A stretch of 28,496 nt of DNA from CAADGU01 sp964581605 (lineage in GTDB: Bacteria > Chloroflexota > Anaerolineae > Promineifilales > Promineifilaceae), in assembly GCA_964581605.1 (NCBI GenBank), contig CAZOPF010000079.1:1-28496 (forward strand), read 5' to 3'. The notes beneath the pieces were generated by a model. The model made no database searches. It was not told where the DNA came from and was given only the letters and a program-made list of their open reading frames with translations. Shown one piece after another: positions 15,021-22,617 of this stretch. The first letter of the stretch is position 1, and each line of letters opens with the position of its first letter. The translations under genes and the position numbers were made by a program.

Positions 15021-15076
15021 GTAATTTAGTAATTATGTAATTGGGTAATTACTTTCTTACCCAATTGCCCAATTAC
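15021..15076. repeat. Period-8 hairpin array between nuoL and nuoM
   Basis: Seven 8-nt units: GTAATTTA, GTAATTAT, GTAATTGG, GTAATTAC, TTTCTTAC, CCAATTGC, CCAATTAC. GTAATTGGGTAA (15037-15048) pairs with TTACCCAATT (15057-15066) and neighbours. The array begins directly after the nuoL stop codon and ends 14 nt before the nuoM start. Confidence 0.92.
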
Positions 15077-15090
15077 TTTGGAAAAGCACG

Positions 15091-16650
15091 ATGGATTTCT
15101 TCTCAGATAACATCATCAACCTGGTTATATTTTTCCCGGCAATCGCCGCTTTTATCATCTTCCTGATACCGGACGACGCAAAAAATACGGTACGGCGGCT
15201 GGCGCTGGTCTTTAGCCTGGTGCCGCTGGCGCTGGTCATTGCCATGTGGCTGGATTACAACGCCAATTTTCGCGGTCTGCCCGGTTTTGCCTTTGAGTAT
15301 CAGGTGGAATGGCTGCCGCTCTTAGGTTCGAGCTATCATGTAGGGCTGGATGGCATTTCCATGCCCATGTTTTTGCTGACCACCCTGCTCACCCCGTTAG
15401 CCATCCTGGCCTCCTTCAACATTGAAGATCGCGCCAAACTGTACATGATTCTGTTCTTGATCATGGAAACGGCGATGCTGGGGCTGTTTGCCTCGCTTGA
15501 CCTGCTCATCTTCTTCATCTTTTGGGAATTTGGGCTGGTGCCCATGTACTTCCTCATCCGCATCTGGGGTAGCGCGGATCGAGTGTACGCTTCCTTCAAG
15601 TTTATGATTTACACCATGGCGGGCAGCCTGGGTTTGCTGCTCTCTATTCAAATCATCGGTCTGGCGACGGGCACGTATGATATTCCGCAGCTGTATGATT
15701 CGTGGGTGAATTTGAGCGGTGGCACGTTGCCGGTGGTGAATTTGCCCACCGATACCGTGAAATGGATAGCCTATATTGCCTTTGTGATTGCCTTTGCTAT
15801 TAAAGTGCCCATCTGGCCGTTCCACACCTGGCTGCCGGATGCGCACACGCAAGCGCCGACGGCCGGTTCCATGATTCTGGCCGGTGTGCTGTTAAAGTTA
15901 GGCGCGTATGGCTTCATTCGTCTGGTGGTGCCTATGTTCCCGGAACAGGCGCATCTGACGGCCTATATCCTGGCGATCTTTGGCATGTTGAGCATCGTCC
16001 TCGGTGGGTATGCGGCTTTTGGGCAATGGGATTTCAAACGACTGGTGGCCTACTCGTCTATCAATCATATGGGTTTTGTGGTGATGGGTGTGGCGGTGAT
16101 GGCCTATGTGTATGGCTCGGCTTACAACGTGCCGGAATGGACAGGCGACGCAATTATGGCGACTAATGGGGCGGTATTCCAGATGTTCAATCATGGGCTG
16201 TCGGCCGCCGGTATGTTTTTCTTGGTTGGTGTGATTTATGAACGGGCACATACCCGCGATTTAAAGAAGTTTGGCGGCATCTGGACGGTGCTGCCCGTCT
16301 TCGGCACCATCCTCATTTTTACCAGCATGGCCTCGTTAGGCCTGCCTGGTTTGAATGGCTTTGTTAGTGAATTCATGGTGGTGCGCGGCAGCATCGGCAT
16401 TTTCCCGCTGTATCTGGCGCTTTCCATGCTCGGTTTGCTCATGACCGGCGCGTACATTTTGAAAGGGATTGGGGCTACGCTGCACGGCCCGACCAAACCG
16501 GAATGGCAAAGCCTGAAAGGGCAGGACATGACGCTGCGGGAACACCTGGTCATCTGGCCCTTGATGATTTTGATACTCAGTCTGGGTATCTGGCCGCAGT
16601 GGATTGTGACGTTCATTAACGATACGGTGACATGGTTTTTTAGTGGGTAG
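15091..16650 (+). CDS. nuoM: NADH-quinone oxidoreductase subunit M, first copy
   Basis: A 519-residue NuoM with about 14 membrane helices. FIFWEFGLVPMYFLIRIWG holds the conserved helix 5 Glu. PFHTWLPDAHTQAPTAGSMILAG and LLKLGAYGFIRL hold the helix 7/8 lysine region, and YSSINHMGFVVMG the next channel residues. The N-terminal segment YHVGLDGISMPMFLLT is typical. It acts as one proton-translocating antiporter module of the membrane arm. The Shine-Dalgarno is weak (GGAAAAG). This copy has the more typical NuoM sequence of the two (for example HTWLPDAHTQAPT). Confidence 0.95.
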   Translation: MDFFSDNIINLVIFFPAIAAFIIFLIPDDAKNTVRRLALVFSLVPLALVIAMWLDYNANFRGLPGFAFEYQVEWLPLLGSSYHVGLDGISMPMFLLTTLLTPLAILASFNIEDRAKLYMILFLIMETAMLGLFASLDLLIFFIFWEFGLVPMYFLIRIWGSADRVYASFKFMIYTMAGSLGLLLSIQIIGLATGTYDIPQLYDSWVNLSGGTLPVVNLPTDTVKWIAYIAFVIAFAIKVPIWPFHTWLPDAHTQAPTAGSMILAGVLLKLGAYGFIRLVVPMFPEQAHLTAYILAIFGMLSIVLGGYAAFGQWDFKRLVAYSSINHMGFVVMGVAVMAYVYGSAYNVPEWTGDAIMATNGAVFQMFNHGLSAAGMFFLVGVIYERAHTRDLKKFGGIWTVLPVFGTILIFTSMASLGLPGLNGFVSEFMVVRGSIGIFPLYLALSMLGLLMTGAYILKGIGATLHGPTKPEWQSLKGQDMTLREHLVIWPLMILILSLGIWPQWIVTFINDTVTWFFSG

Positions 16651-16722
16651 GTGTCTTAGTGTTCATGTGTTTGCTTGAACATGTAAACACATGAACACAC
16701 AAACACCAAAACACACAGACAC
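16651..16722. repeat. Period-8 hairpin array between the two nuoM genes
   Basis: Nine 8-nt units from GTGTCTTA, GTGTTCAT to ACAGACAC. GTGTTCATGTGTTT (16659-16672) and AAACACATGAACAC (16685-16698) are a perfect 14-bp inverted repeat with a 12-nt loop. Outer GTGTCT/AGACAC (16651-16656, 16717-16722) can also pair. CTTTTT follows, so it could work as a partial terminator. Confidence 0.95.
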
Positions 16723-16739
16723 TTTTTGGGAAGAGGCTT

Positions 16740-18356
16740 ATGGAATTTCCCTTTTTATCTATTATTGCATTATCGCCAATAGTCACGGCCGTGATCATCC
16801 TCCTGCTCCCCAAAGACCGGGGCGAAAACGCACGGATGCTGGCCTTGGCGGCCATGATTTTGGGGCTGTTGCTCTCGTTGTATGTGTACTTCTCGTACAA
16901 TGCCGCTCTGCCGCCGGCGGACGCGCTTTGGGGAGATACGCTGGCGTATTTGGAAGAATATGCCTGGATTCCCAGTGTGGGCATCAACTACATTGTGGGC
17001 GTGGATGGGTTGAGCGCGACGCTGGTGCTTCTGACTTCCATTGTCGGTCTGGGTGGCGTTTTGATCTCCTGGAGCATTGATGACCGGCCGCGTGAATTTT
17101 TTGCCTTTTTCATGCTGCTGGTAGCCGGTGTGCAGGGCGTATTTGTGGCCGTAGACGCCTTCTTGCTCTTCTTCTTCTACGAGTTGGCGGTACTGCCCAT
17201 GTACGTCATGATCGTCATTTGGGGCTGGAAACAGACGCGGGAATATGCGGCTATGAAGCTGACGCTCTATCTGCTGATCGGCAGCTTCATCTCCTTCATC
17301 GCTTTCCTGGTGCTTTATTTCCAACTACCGCAGCCAACCTTTGACCTGCGGGTGTGGGCGGAAGCCAATTTCCCCTTTGATACGCAGATGGTAACGTTCC
17401 TGCCCCTCTTTTTTGGTTTTGCCGTGTTGGCGGGCACGTTCCCATTTCACAATTGGTCGCCGGATGGACATGTGGCTGCGCCAACGGCCGTGTCCATGAT
17501 TCATGCTGGCGTCTTGATGAAGTTGGGCGCGTATGCCTCCATGCGCGTCGGTATTCAAATTTTGCCGGAGGGTACCGTTTACTGGATGCCCTTTGTCATC
17601 CTGCTCACCCTTATCAACGTGGTGTATGGCTCACTCATTGCCATGCGCCAGCGGGATATGAAATACCTGATCGGCTATTCCAGCGTCAGCCACATGGGGC
17701 TGGTGGCTATGGGTTTTGCCACGCTCAACCTGAAAGGGTATACCGGCGCCGGGGTACAGATGGTCAGCCATGGCGTGATGACCGCCCTCTTCTTCTCCGT
17801 CGTCGGCATGATTTATGACCGGGCGCATACCCGTGATATGGACCAACTGAGCGGCATGAACAAAGTGTTATCCTGGGGCGCGGTCGCCTTTGTCATTGGT
17901 GGTCTCGTCTCCATGGGGATGCCCGGTTTATCCGGTTTCATCGCCGAATTCCCCATTTTTGTGGGGCTGTGGGAAGGTAATGGCATGAATTTCAGCGGCG
18001 CGTTCGGCCTGAATCCGGGTAACTATTATCGCTGGATCGCTATCATTTCCGTCCCCGCGATTGTGATTACGGCCGGCTACATCTTGCGCGCTGTCGGCTC
18101 CGTTTTCTTTGGCGAATATGACGCCGAAAAATGGCACGACATGCGCCCCATCCTGCCCATTGACAAGCTGACGCTGGTGATGTTTGTAGCGATTTTGGTC
18201 GTCATTGGCGTCTACCCGCAAATTATTGTGCCCATGGTGGAGTCGGGTATGGCCCCGGTCATTAACCGGCTAAACGAGGCGCAGCAAGCCATGACCATCA
18301 TGGATACGGTGCAGGCGGGCGCGTCTAATCTGCTGCTCTGGTTAGGAGGTGCATAA
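16740..18356 (+). CDS. nuoM: NADH-quinone oxidoreductase subunit M, second copy
   Basis: A 538-residue NuoM paralogue. It keeps the proton-channel features: FFFYELAVLPMYVMIVIWG (Glu), HNWSPDGHVAAPTAVSMIHAG with VLMKLGAYASMRV (Lys) and YSSVSHMGLVAMG. It is clearly diverged from the first copy, for example NWSPDGHV in place of HTWLPDAH, so this is an old duplication rather than a recent copy. Two intact NuoM genes in tandem indicate a complex I with four antiporter-like subunits (L, M, M, N). A good Shine-Dalgarno (GGGAAGAGG) precedes ATG 16740. The nuoN gene follows directly. Confidence 0.94.
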   Translation: MEFPFLSIIALSPIVTAVIILLLPKDRGENARMLALAAMILGLLLSLYVYFSYNAALPPADALWGDTLAYLEEYAWIPSVGINYIVGVDGLSATLVLLTSIVGLGGVLISWSIDDRPREFFAFFMLLVAGVQGVFVAVDAFLLFFFYELAVLPMYVMIVIWGWKQTREYAAMKLTLYLLIGSFISFIAFLVLYFQLPQPTFDLRVWAEANFPFDTQMVTFLPLFFGFAVLAGTFPFHNWSPDGHVAAPTAVSMIHAGVLMKLGAYASMRVGIQILPEGTVYWMPFVILLTLINVVYGSLIAMRQRDMKYLIGYSSVSHMGLVAMGFATLNLKGYTGAGVQMVSHGVMTALFFSVVGMIYDRAHTRDMDQLSGMNKVLSWGAVAFVIGGLVSMGMPGLSGFIAEFPIFVGLWEGNGMNFSGAFGLNPGNYYRWIAIISVPAIVITAGYILRAVGSVFFGEYDAEKWHDMRPILPIDKLTLVMFVAILVVIGVYPQIIVPMVESGMAPVINRLNEAQQAMTIMDTVQAGASNLLLWLGGA

Positions 18357-18357
18357 C

Positions 18358-19899
18358 GTGGAAATCCCTTCATCCTGGTACCTGTTTCTGCTACCAGAAA
18401 TCTCACTGACGATACTGCTTTTTGCTATTCAGGTTTACAGCCGGATGCTGCCCAATGACCGGCAGCGCAATGTGGGGCTGATGACCGCCTGGGGCGCATT
18501 CATCATTCTGATCATCACATTGGCCTTGTGGTGGTACGCGGATGTACCGGCGACAAATGCGCCACTGCAAGAGACGCTCATCTGGGGTGGGATGCTGCGT
18601 AATGACATGATTACGCTGGTGTTCCGGGTTATCTTCCTCACGGCGTTGATGACCACCTGCCTGGTGTCATTAGATACGCCCTGGCTGCAAAAAATTGAGT
18701 ATTTTGCCCTGCTGATTACGGCAACGATGGGCTTTAGCCTGATGGCGGCTTCGGCCGACTTGATTATGCTCTACATTGCTCTGGAAATGGCGAGTATTTC
18801 GTCGTACATCCTGGCCGGTTTCTACAAGGCGGATGACCGCTCGGCGGAAGCGGGCATGAAGTATTTTGTGTATGGGGCGTTTGCTACGGCCGTGATGCTC
18901 TTTGGCATGAGCTACCTTTATGGCATTTTTGGCAGTACCAACATTTACATTCTGGGACTGATCGTCCAGAACCCCACCCTGCAAAGCAGCATGACGGCGG
19001 CGGGATTTAGTTTCCAGGATTTTACGGCCGTAAACCTGGTGGCCGTTGTCCTCATTGTGGTTGGCTTTGGCTTCAAAATCTCGGCCGTGCCCTTCCACTG
19101 GTGGGCGCCCGACACTTACGAAGGCGCACCGACCGCTTTTACCGCCTTCGTTTCCACCGCTTCCAAAGCCGCCGGGTTTGCCATCTTTCTGCGCGTTTTT
19201 ACCGCCGGCGTTTTTGGCGTACCCTCGTCCACGACTGAAACTCAGCCGGTCTGGTGGGCGTTGTTGGTAGTCATTTGCATCATTACCATGACGCTGGGCA
19301 ATCTGAGCGCCATCTTCCAGAAAAACATCAAGCGTATGTTAGCTTATTCCAGCGTGGCCCAGGCCGGGTATGCCCTCATCGGATTGATTATCTTTACCCA
19401 GGCCGGGTATGGCGCGTCTATGTTCTATCTGCTGATGTACGCCTTCACCAACATCGCCGCTTTTGGCGTCATCATCATCGTCAGTAACGTCTCCAAGTCA
19501 GACCAGATGGAAGACCTGTATGGCCTCAACCGGCGTTCGCCATACCTGGCTTTGGTGATGATGATCGCCCTGCTCTCGTTGGGCGGCATCCCGCCTACGG
19601 CCGGTTTTCTGGGCAAATTTTTCCTCTTCAAAGCGGCCGTGGATGCCGGGTATTGGTGGCTGGCCCTCATTGGCATTTTGAATGCCTTTGTAGCTTTGTA
19701 TTACTATCTGACGGTTATCAAATATATGTATCTCTACCGCTCGGACGCGGAGGCAATTGAAATCCCAGTCTCGCGGGCGGCGGTGATGGGATTGGGCATT
19801 ACCACACTGGTGGTACTTATTCTGGGCGTATACGCCGGCCCGGCGTATGAATGGACTCTACAGGCCGCAGCTTCGTTTCTGACGTTGGCGGGCGGATAA
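18358..19899 (+). CDS. nuoN: NADH-quinone oxidoreductase subunit N
   Basis: A 513-residue NuoN. Motifs: LYIALEMASISSYILAGF (helix 5 Glu), FHWWAPDTYEGAPTAFTAFVST and ASKAAGFAIFLRV (Lys region), YSSVAQAGYALIGL, and GGIPPTAGFLGKFFLF. The start is GTG at 18358, with AGGAGG 8 nt upstream inside the end of the second nuoM; a GTG at 18349 would be too close to the ribosome site. It is the last gene of the complex I run. No terminator follows, and the atp promoter begins eight bases after the stop, so read-through into the atp genes is possible. Confidence 0.95.
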   Translation: MEIPSSWYLFLLPEISLTILLFAIQVYSRMLPNDRQRNVGLMTAWGAFIILIITLALWWYADVPATNAPLQETLIWGGMLRNDMITLVFRVIFLTALMTTCLVSLDTPWLQKIEYFALLITATMGFSLMAASADLIMLYIALEMASISSYILAGFYKADDRSAEAGMKYFVYGAFATAVMLFGMSYLYGIFGSTNIYILGLIVQNPTLQSSMTAAGFSFQDFTAVNLVAVVLIVVGFGFKISAVPFHWWAPDTYEGAPTAFTAFVSTASKAAGFAIFLRVFTAGVFGVPSSTTETQPVWWALLVVICIITMTLGNLSAIFQKNIKRMLAYSSVAQAGYALIGLIIFTQAGYGASMFYLLMYAFTNIAAFGVIIIVSNVSKSDQMEDLYGLNRRSPYLALVMMIALLSLGGIPPTAGFLGKFFLFKAAVDAGYWWLALIGILNAFVALYYYLTVIKYMYLYRSDAEAIEIPVSRAAVMGLGITTLVVLILGVYAGPAYEWTLQAAASFLTLAGG

Positions 19900-19906
19900 C
19901 CAAAAA

Positions 19907-19934
19907 TTGTCACGAGAATCGTTTGTGATATAAT
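19907..19934 (+). promoter_or_regulatory. Strong predicted promoter of the atp operon
   Basis: TTGTCA (19907-19912), a 16-nt spacer and a perfect TATAAT (19929-19934), preceded by TGA (extended -10). This is the best promoter match in the window. Transcription would start near 19941, about 25 nt before the atpZ start. Confidence 0.8.
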
Positions 19935-19965
19935 GCGCAAACTCGCCCTATGGTGAAAGAAAGCA

Positions 19966-20250
19966 GTGAGTAAAAATCAACAACAAATCAATACCAATGC
20001 CCTGCTGGCAAGTGTGGTGGGGCAGGTTGGTTGTCTCATTGTATTCATTGTTTTTATCGCGCTAGGCGTGGGTATGGCACTCGATAAATTCCTGGGTACA
20101 ACGGCATTATTTACAGTCTTGTTGATGGTTGGCAGCGTCCCGGTTGCCCTCTATTTAACGGTGCGCATGAGTTTAACGGCCGTGAACCGTGCCCAAATGA
20201 AACTACAAGAAACCAACGATAACAAAACGGAGGAAGATACGACCACATGA
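19966..20250 (+). CDS. atpZ: AtpZ/AtpI-type ATP synthase accessory membrane protein
   Basis: A 94-residue protein with two membrane helices (about 18-38 and 47-68) and a charged C-terminal tail. Position at the head of the atp operon, length and the GxxLDKxxG-like motif between the helices (GMALDKFLG) fit the AtpZ (ATPase gene 1) family. Members have been linked to c-ring assembly or Mg/Ca transport. The start is GTG 19966 with a weak purine-rich site. The stop overlaps the atpB start (ATGA), so translation is probably coupled. Confidence 0.75.
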   Translation: MSKNQQQINTNALLASVVGQVGCLIVFIVFIALGVGMALDKFLGTTALFTVLLMVGSVPVALYLTVRMSLTAVNRAQMKLQETNDNKTEEDTTT

Positions 20251-21374
20251 AAAAACGATATGTCATCTATCTTGGCGTACTTCTATTGATCCTCTTCGGC
20301 GGGGCGATGGGGATGGACCCCATTAGCGGCATCCTTGGCCTGGATTATACCTTTGCGCCCGTCCGCCCGGTCATCCAACTGCCTGGTGAAGTTGTGTACC
20401 ACTGGCCCGAAGGCAGCCCCTTGGATGGCCTGTTTGGGCATGGGCTGACCAATACCTTTATTGCCGCTATGATCACTTTTGTGGCTCTTTTTATTCTCAT
20501 GTTCAGTTTACGGCCGCGCTCGCGTACGGCCGATGAAGTCCCCACCGGTTTCTACAACTTCTTTGAATTGATCTTTGAAGGGGCGTACAACTATGTGGAA
20601 CGCTCGGCCGGTAAGTGGACTAAAACCTTCTTCCCTTTCTTTATGACCTTCATCCTCTGGATTCTCGTCTCCAACTGGATAGGGTTGGTACCTGGCGTAG
20701 ACTCCATCGGCAAGTGGGAAAACATCCCTCATTTCCGCGCCGAACAGGCGGAACAAATTGAATATGAAGCGGCCATAGCTGCTGGTTTGTCCGAAGAAGA
20801 AGCGGAAGAACGCGCCCATGCCATGTTTGAAGAAGTGGAACATCAGGTCGAGGAACGCAACGACGCCGCTTTGCAGCGCGGCCCCTTCCTGGTCAATCCG
20901 CGCCCTGACGAGAACGGCGAGAACCCGGAAGGTGCTGTCTGGGCGATAGTCCCGTTTGTGCGGCCGGCCGCAACCGACCTTAACTTCACCCTGGCTGTGG
21001 CTATCATCTCCGTCATTATGACCCAGTATTACGGCATGAGAGCACAGGGCATGCGCTATTGGAAAAAGTTCTTCGTCTGGGATGGCGACAAAATTGCCAA
21101 AAGCCCCTTAGCCGTCATGGATACTGGCGTGGGTTTGTTGGAATTCATTAGCGAAATCTTCAAAATCGTCTCCTTTGCCTTCCGGTTGTTAGGTAATATC
21201 TTCGCCGGTATGGTTCTCTTGTTTGTTATCGCTTCTTTGCTGCCTGTCGCCAACCTGGCCTTTTACTTCCTGGAATTTGGCGTAGGCGCATTGCAGGCCG
21301 TCGTTTTTGCCCTGTTAACCCTCACCTTTATGGCCGGGGCAACACATGGGCACGGCCACGATGATCATCATTGA
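20247..21374 (+). CDS. atpB: ATP synthase Fo subunit a with a charged insertion
   Basis: A 375-residue subunit a, about 100 longer than usual. The essential arginine is R313 in FAFRLLGNIFAG. The other landmarks are NWIGLVPG (about 143-150), RPAATDLNFTLA (239-250), ISEIFKIVSF and the C-terminal helix, ending in a His/Asp-rich tail. Between NWIGLVPG and the RPAATDLN helix lies an extra stretch of about 70-80 residues (roughly 155-232), very rich in Glu and Ala and predicted helical or coiled. The first helix region is also long. Subunit a forms the proton half-channels against the c ring. Confidence 0.95.
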   Translation: MKKRYVIYLGVLLLILFGGAMGMDPISGILGLDYTFAPVRPVIQLPGEVVYHWPEGSPLDGLFGHGLTNTFIAAMITFVALFILMFSLRPRSRTADEVPTGFYNFFELIFEGAYNYVERSAGKWTKTFFPFFMTFILWILVSNWIGLVPGVDSIGKWENIPHFRAEQAEQIEYEAAIAAGLSEEEAEERAHAMFEEVEHQVEERNDAALQRGPFLVNPRPDENGENPEGAVWAIVPFVRPAATDLNFTLAVAIISVIMTQYYGMRAQGMRYWKKFFVWDGDKIAKSPLAVMDTGVGLLEFISEIFKIVSFAFRLLGNIFAGMVLLFVIASLLPVANLAFYFLEFGVGALQAVVFALLTLTFMAGATHGHGHDDHH

Positions 21375-21435
21375 TCGGGTGGCATTGTTTTTAGAAACCA
21401 AAGTAACCAACTAAATTGATTGGAGGATAATCATA

Positions 21436-21696
21436 ATGGATCCAGAATCCGCAATAATTTTAGCGACCGGCCTGAAGTATTTGGGCGCAGGTTTAGCCAT
21501 GACCGGTGCTATTGGCGCTGGCGCTGGTGTGGGTATCGTCGTAGGTGGCGCCGTGCAAGGCATTGCCCGCAACCCCGACGCCTCCGGTGAAATTCAAAGC
21601 AACATGATCCTGGGTGTGGCTCTGGCGGAAGCGGTGGCTATTTACGCCCTCGTCGTGGCCTTGATCTTGATTTTCGTCGCCCCGGTGGGCAGCTAA
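21436..21696 (+). CDS. atpE: ATP synthase Fo subunit c
   Basis: An 86-residue hairpin of two helices. The glycine-rich first helix is GAIGAGAGVGIVVGG, the polar loop QGIARNPDAS, and the second helix has the ion-binding glutamate E65 in VALAEAVAIYALVV. The lack of the Gln/Ser/Thr ligands typical of sodium-binding c subunits suggests proton coupling; this is inferred. A strong GGAGGA site precedes ATG 21436. Confidence 0.97.
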   Translation: MDPESAIILATGLKYLGAGLAMTGAIGAGAGVGIVVGGAVQGIARNPDASGEIQSNMILGVALAEAVAIYALVVALILIFVAPVGS

Positions 21697-21757
21697 ACCA
21701 TGCAGCAGCCTGTTGATTTCGATTTGTCATCAAGAGGGCTGAACTGAGAGGAAAGAT

Positions 21758-22462
21758 ATGGAAGCATTAGGTATTAGTTTTGGCTACCTGTTCATGCAGA
21801 TAATCCTCTTTACGATCCTGTTTTTTGTGCTGCGGGGCTATTTGTATACCCCCATCATCCGGGTGTTGGAAGAACGAAAAGCGAGGATTGCCAAAGGGTT
21901 AGAGGATGCACGCCAGGCGGCTATTGCCCGCGATAGTGCAGACGCGCAGGCGAAGAAGGTGCTGGATGATGCCCGCGCTGAAGCGGCTAAAATTCGGCAA
22001 GAAGCGGCCGGACAGGCTGAGGAACAGGCCAGAAGTATTCTGGCTCAGGCAAACGAGGAAGCCAAAGGTGTGGTAGCCAATGCCGCCGCCGAAGCGGAGG
22101 CGGAACGCAATCGCATTTTGTCCGATTTGCGGGGGCAGGTGGCCTCTATTGCCATTGCCGCCGCCAATAAGCTCATCGGTGAATCATTGAGCGAAGAACG
22201 CCAACGCGCTTTGATCGCTGATTTCTTTGCCAAAGTGCCGGCCGATGTGAGCAGTTTGAGCGGCGAAACGGCCGAAGTGACCAGCGCACTGCCATTGACC
22301 AATGCGGAACAGGCGAATGTCAAAAGTGCCCTGAAAGCGACGTCTGTTACGTTCAAAGTGGACCCGCACATTTTGGGCGGCCTGGTGGTACGTGTAGGCG
22401 ATCAGGTGGTGGACGCCAGCGTGGCCAACCGCATGAGTGCGTTAGGTGAATCGTTGAAATAA
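21758..22462 (+). CDS. atpF: ATP synthase subunit b fused to a delta C-terminal domain
   Basis: A 234-residue protein. One membrane helix (about 6-26) is followed by YTPIIRVLEERKARIAKGLEDA and a long Ala/Glu-rich coiled coil to about 160, the normal b subunit. After a Ser-rich linker, residues 172-234 (EVTSALPLTNAEQANVKSAL, then VDPHILGGLVVRVGDQVVDASV) match the C-terminal domain of the delta/OSCP subunit (AtpH). The N-terminal delta domain that contacts alpha is absent. No atpH, atpA, atpG, atpD or atpC follows. A GAGAGGAA site precedes ATG 21758. Confidence 0.9.
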   Translation: MEALGISFGYLFMQIILFTILFFVLRGYLYTPIIRVLEERKARIAKGLEDARQAAIARDSADAQAKKVLDDARAEAAKIRQEAAGQAEEQARSILAQANEEAKGVVANAAAEAEAERNRILSDLRGQVASIAIAAANKLIGESLSEERQRALIADFFAKVPADVSSLSGETAEVTSALPLTNAEQANVKSALKATSVTFKVDPHILGGLVVRVGDQVVDASVANRMSALGESLK

Positions 22463-22468
22463 ACAAGG

Positions 22469-22501
22469 AGACCTGACAGGTTTCAAAAACCTGTCAGGTC
22501 T
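22469..22501. repeat. Perfect 15-bp hairpin (AGACCTGACAGG type)
   Basis: The sequence 22469-22483 is the exact reverse complement of 22487-22501, with a CAA loop. It starts 7 nt after the atpF stop. There is no T-run after it, so it looks like a dispersed palindromic element rather than a simple terminator. From memory, similar ACCTGACAGG/CCTGTCAGGT palindromes occur in genomes of several phyla. Confidence 0.85.
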
Positions 22502-22534
22502 TGGTCTTGCTCTCGTTTGAAGCGAGGAGAGAAT

Positions 22535-22566
22535 GGTACGGCCGTGCCCGCAGTGACGGCCGTACC
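22535..22566. repeat. Inverted repeat built from two ACGGCCGT palindromes
   Basis: GGTACGGCCGT (22535-22545) and ACGGCCGTACC (22556-22566) form an 11-bp hairpin with a 10-nt loop. Each arm contains a complete ACGGCCGT octamer, the same palindrome that is over-represented through the window. It stands in the leader of the phosphodiesterase gene. Confidence 0.8.
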
Positions 22567-22587
22567 CAACGCCCTAATTACCCAGAG

Positions 22588-22610
22588 GCCAGGAATTTCC
22601 TGGCTTTTTT
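22588..22610 (+). terminator. Intrinsic terminator just before the phosphodiesterase gene
   Basis: GCCAGG (22588-22593) pairs with CCTGGC (22599-22604) around AATTT and is followed by six T. It probably ends the atp operon transcript. It finishes only 7 nt before the next ATG, so it may also act on the leader of that gene. Confidence 0.75.
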
Positions 22611-22617
22611 CATATAC

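Noticed and set aside
16740..18356. Second NuoM as a subunit of an Mrp antiporter or membrane hydrogenase
   Set aside because: It is embedded between nuoM and nuoN with no mrp or hydrogenase genes nearby, and its motifs are those of NuoM.
22469..22501. Perfect 15-bp hairpin as the atp operon terminator
   Set aside because: No T-run follows; the hairpin with six T at 22588-22610 is the better terminator, so this was called a palindromic repeat.
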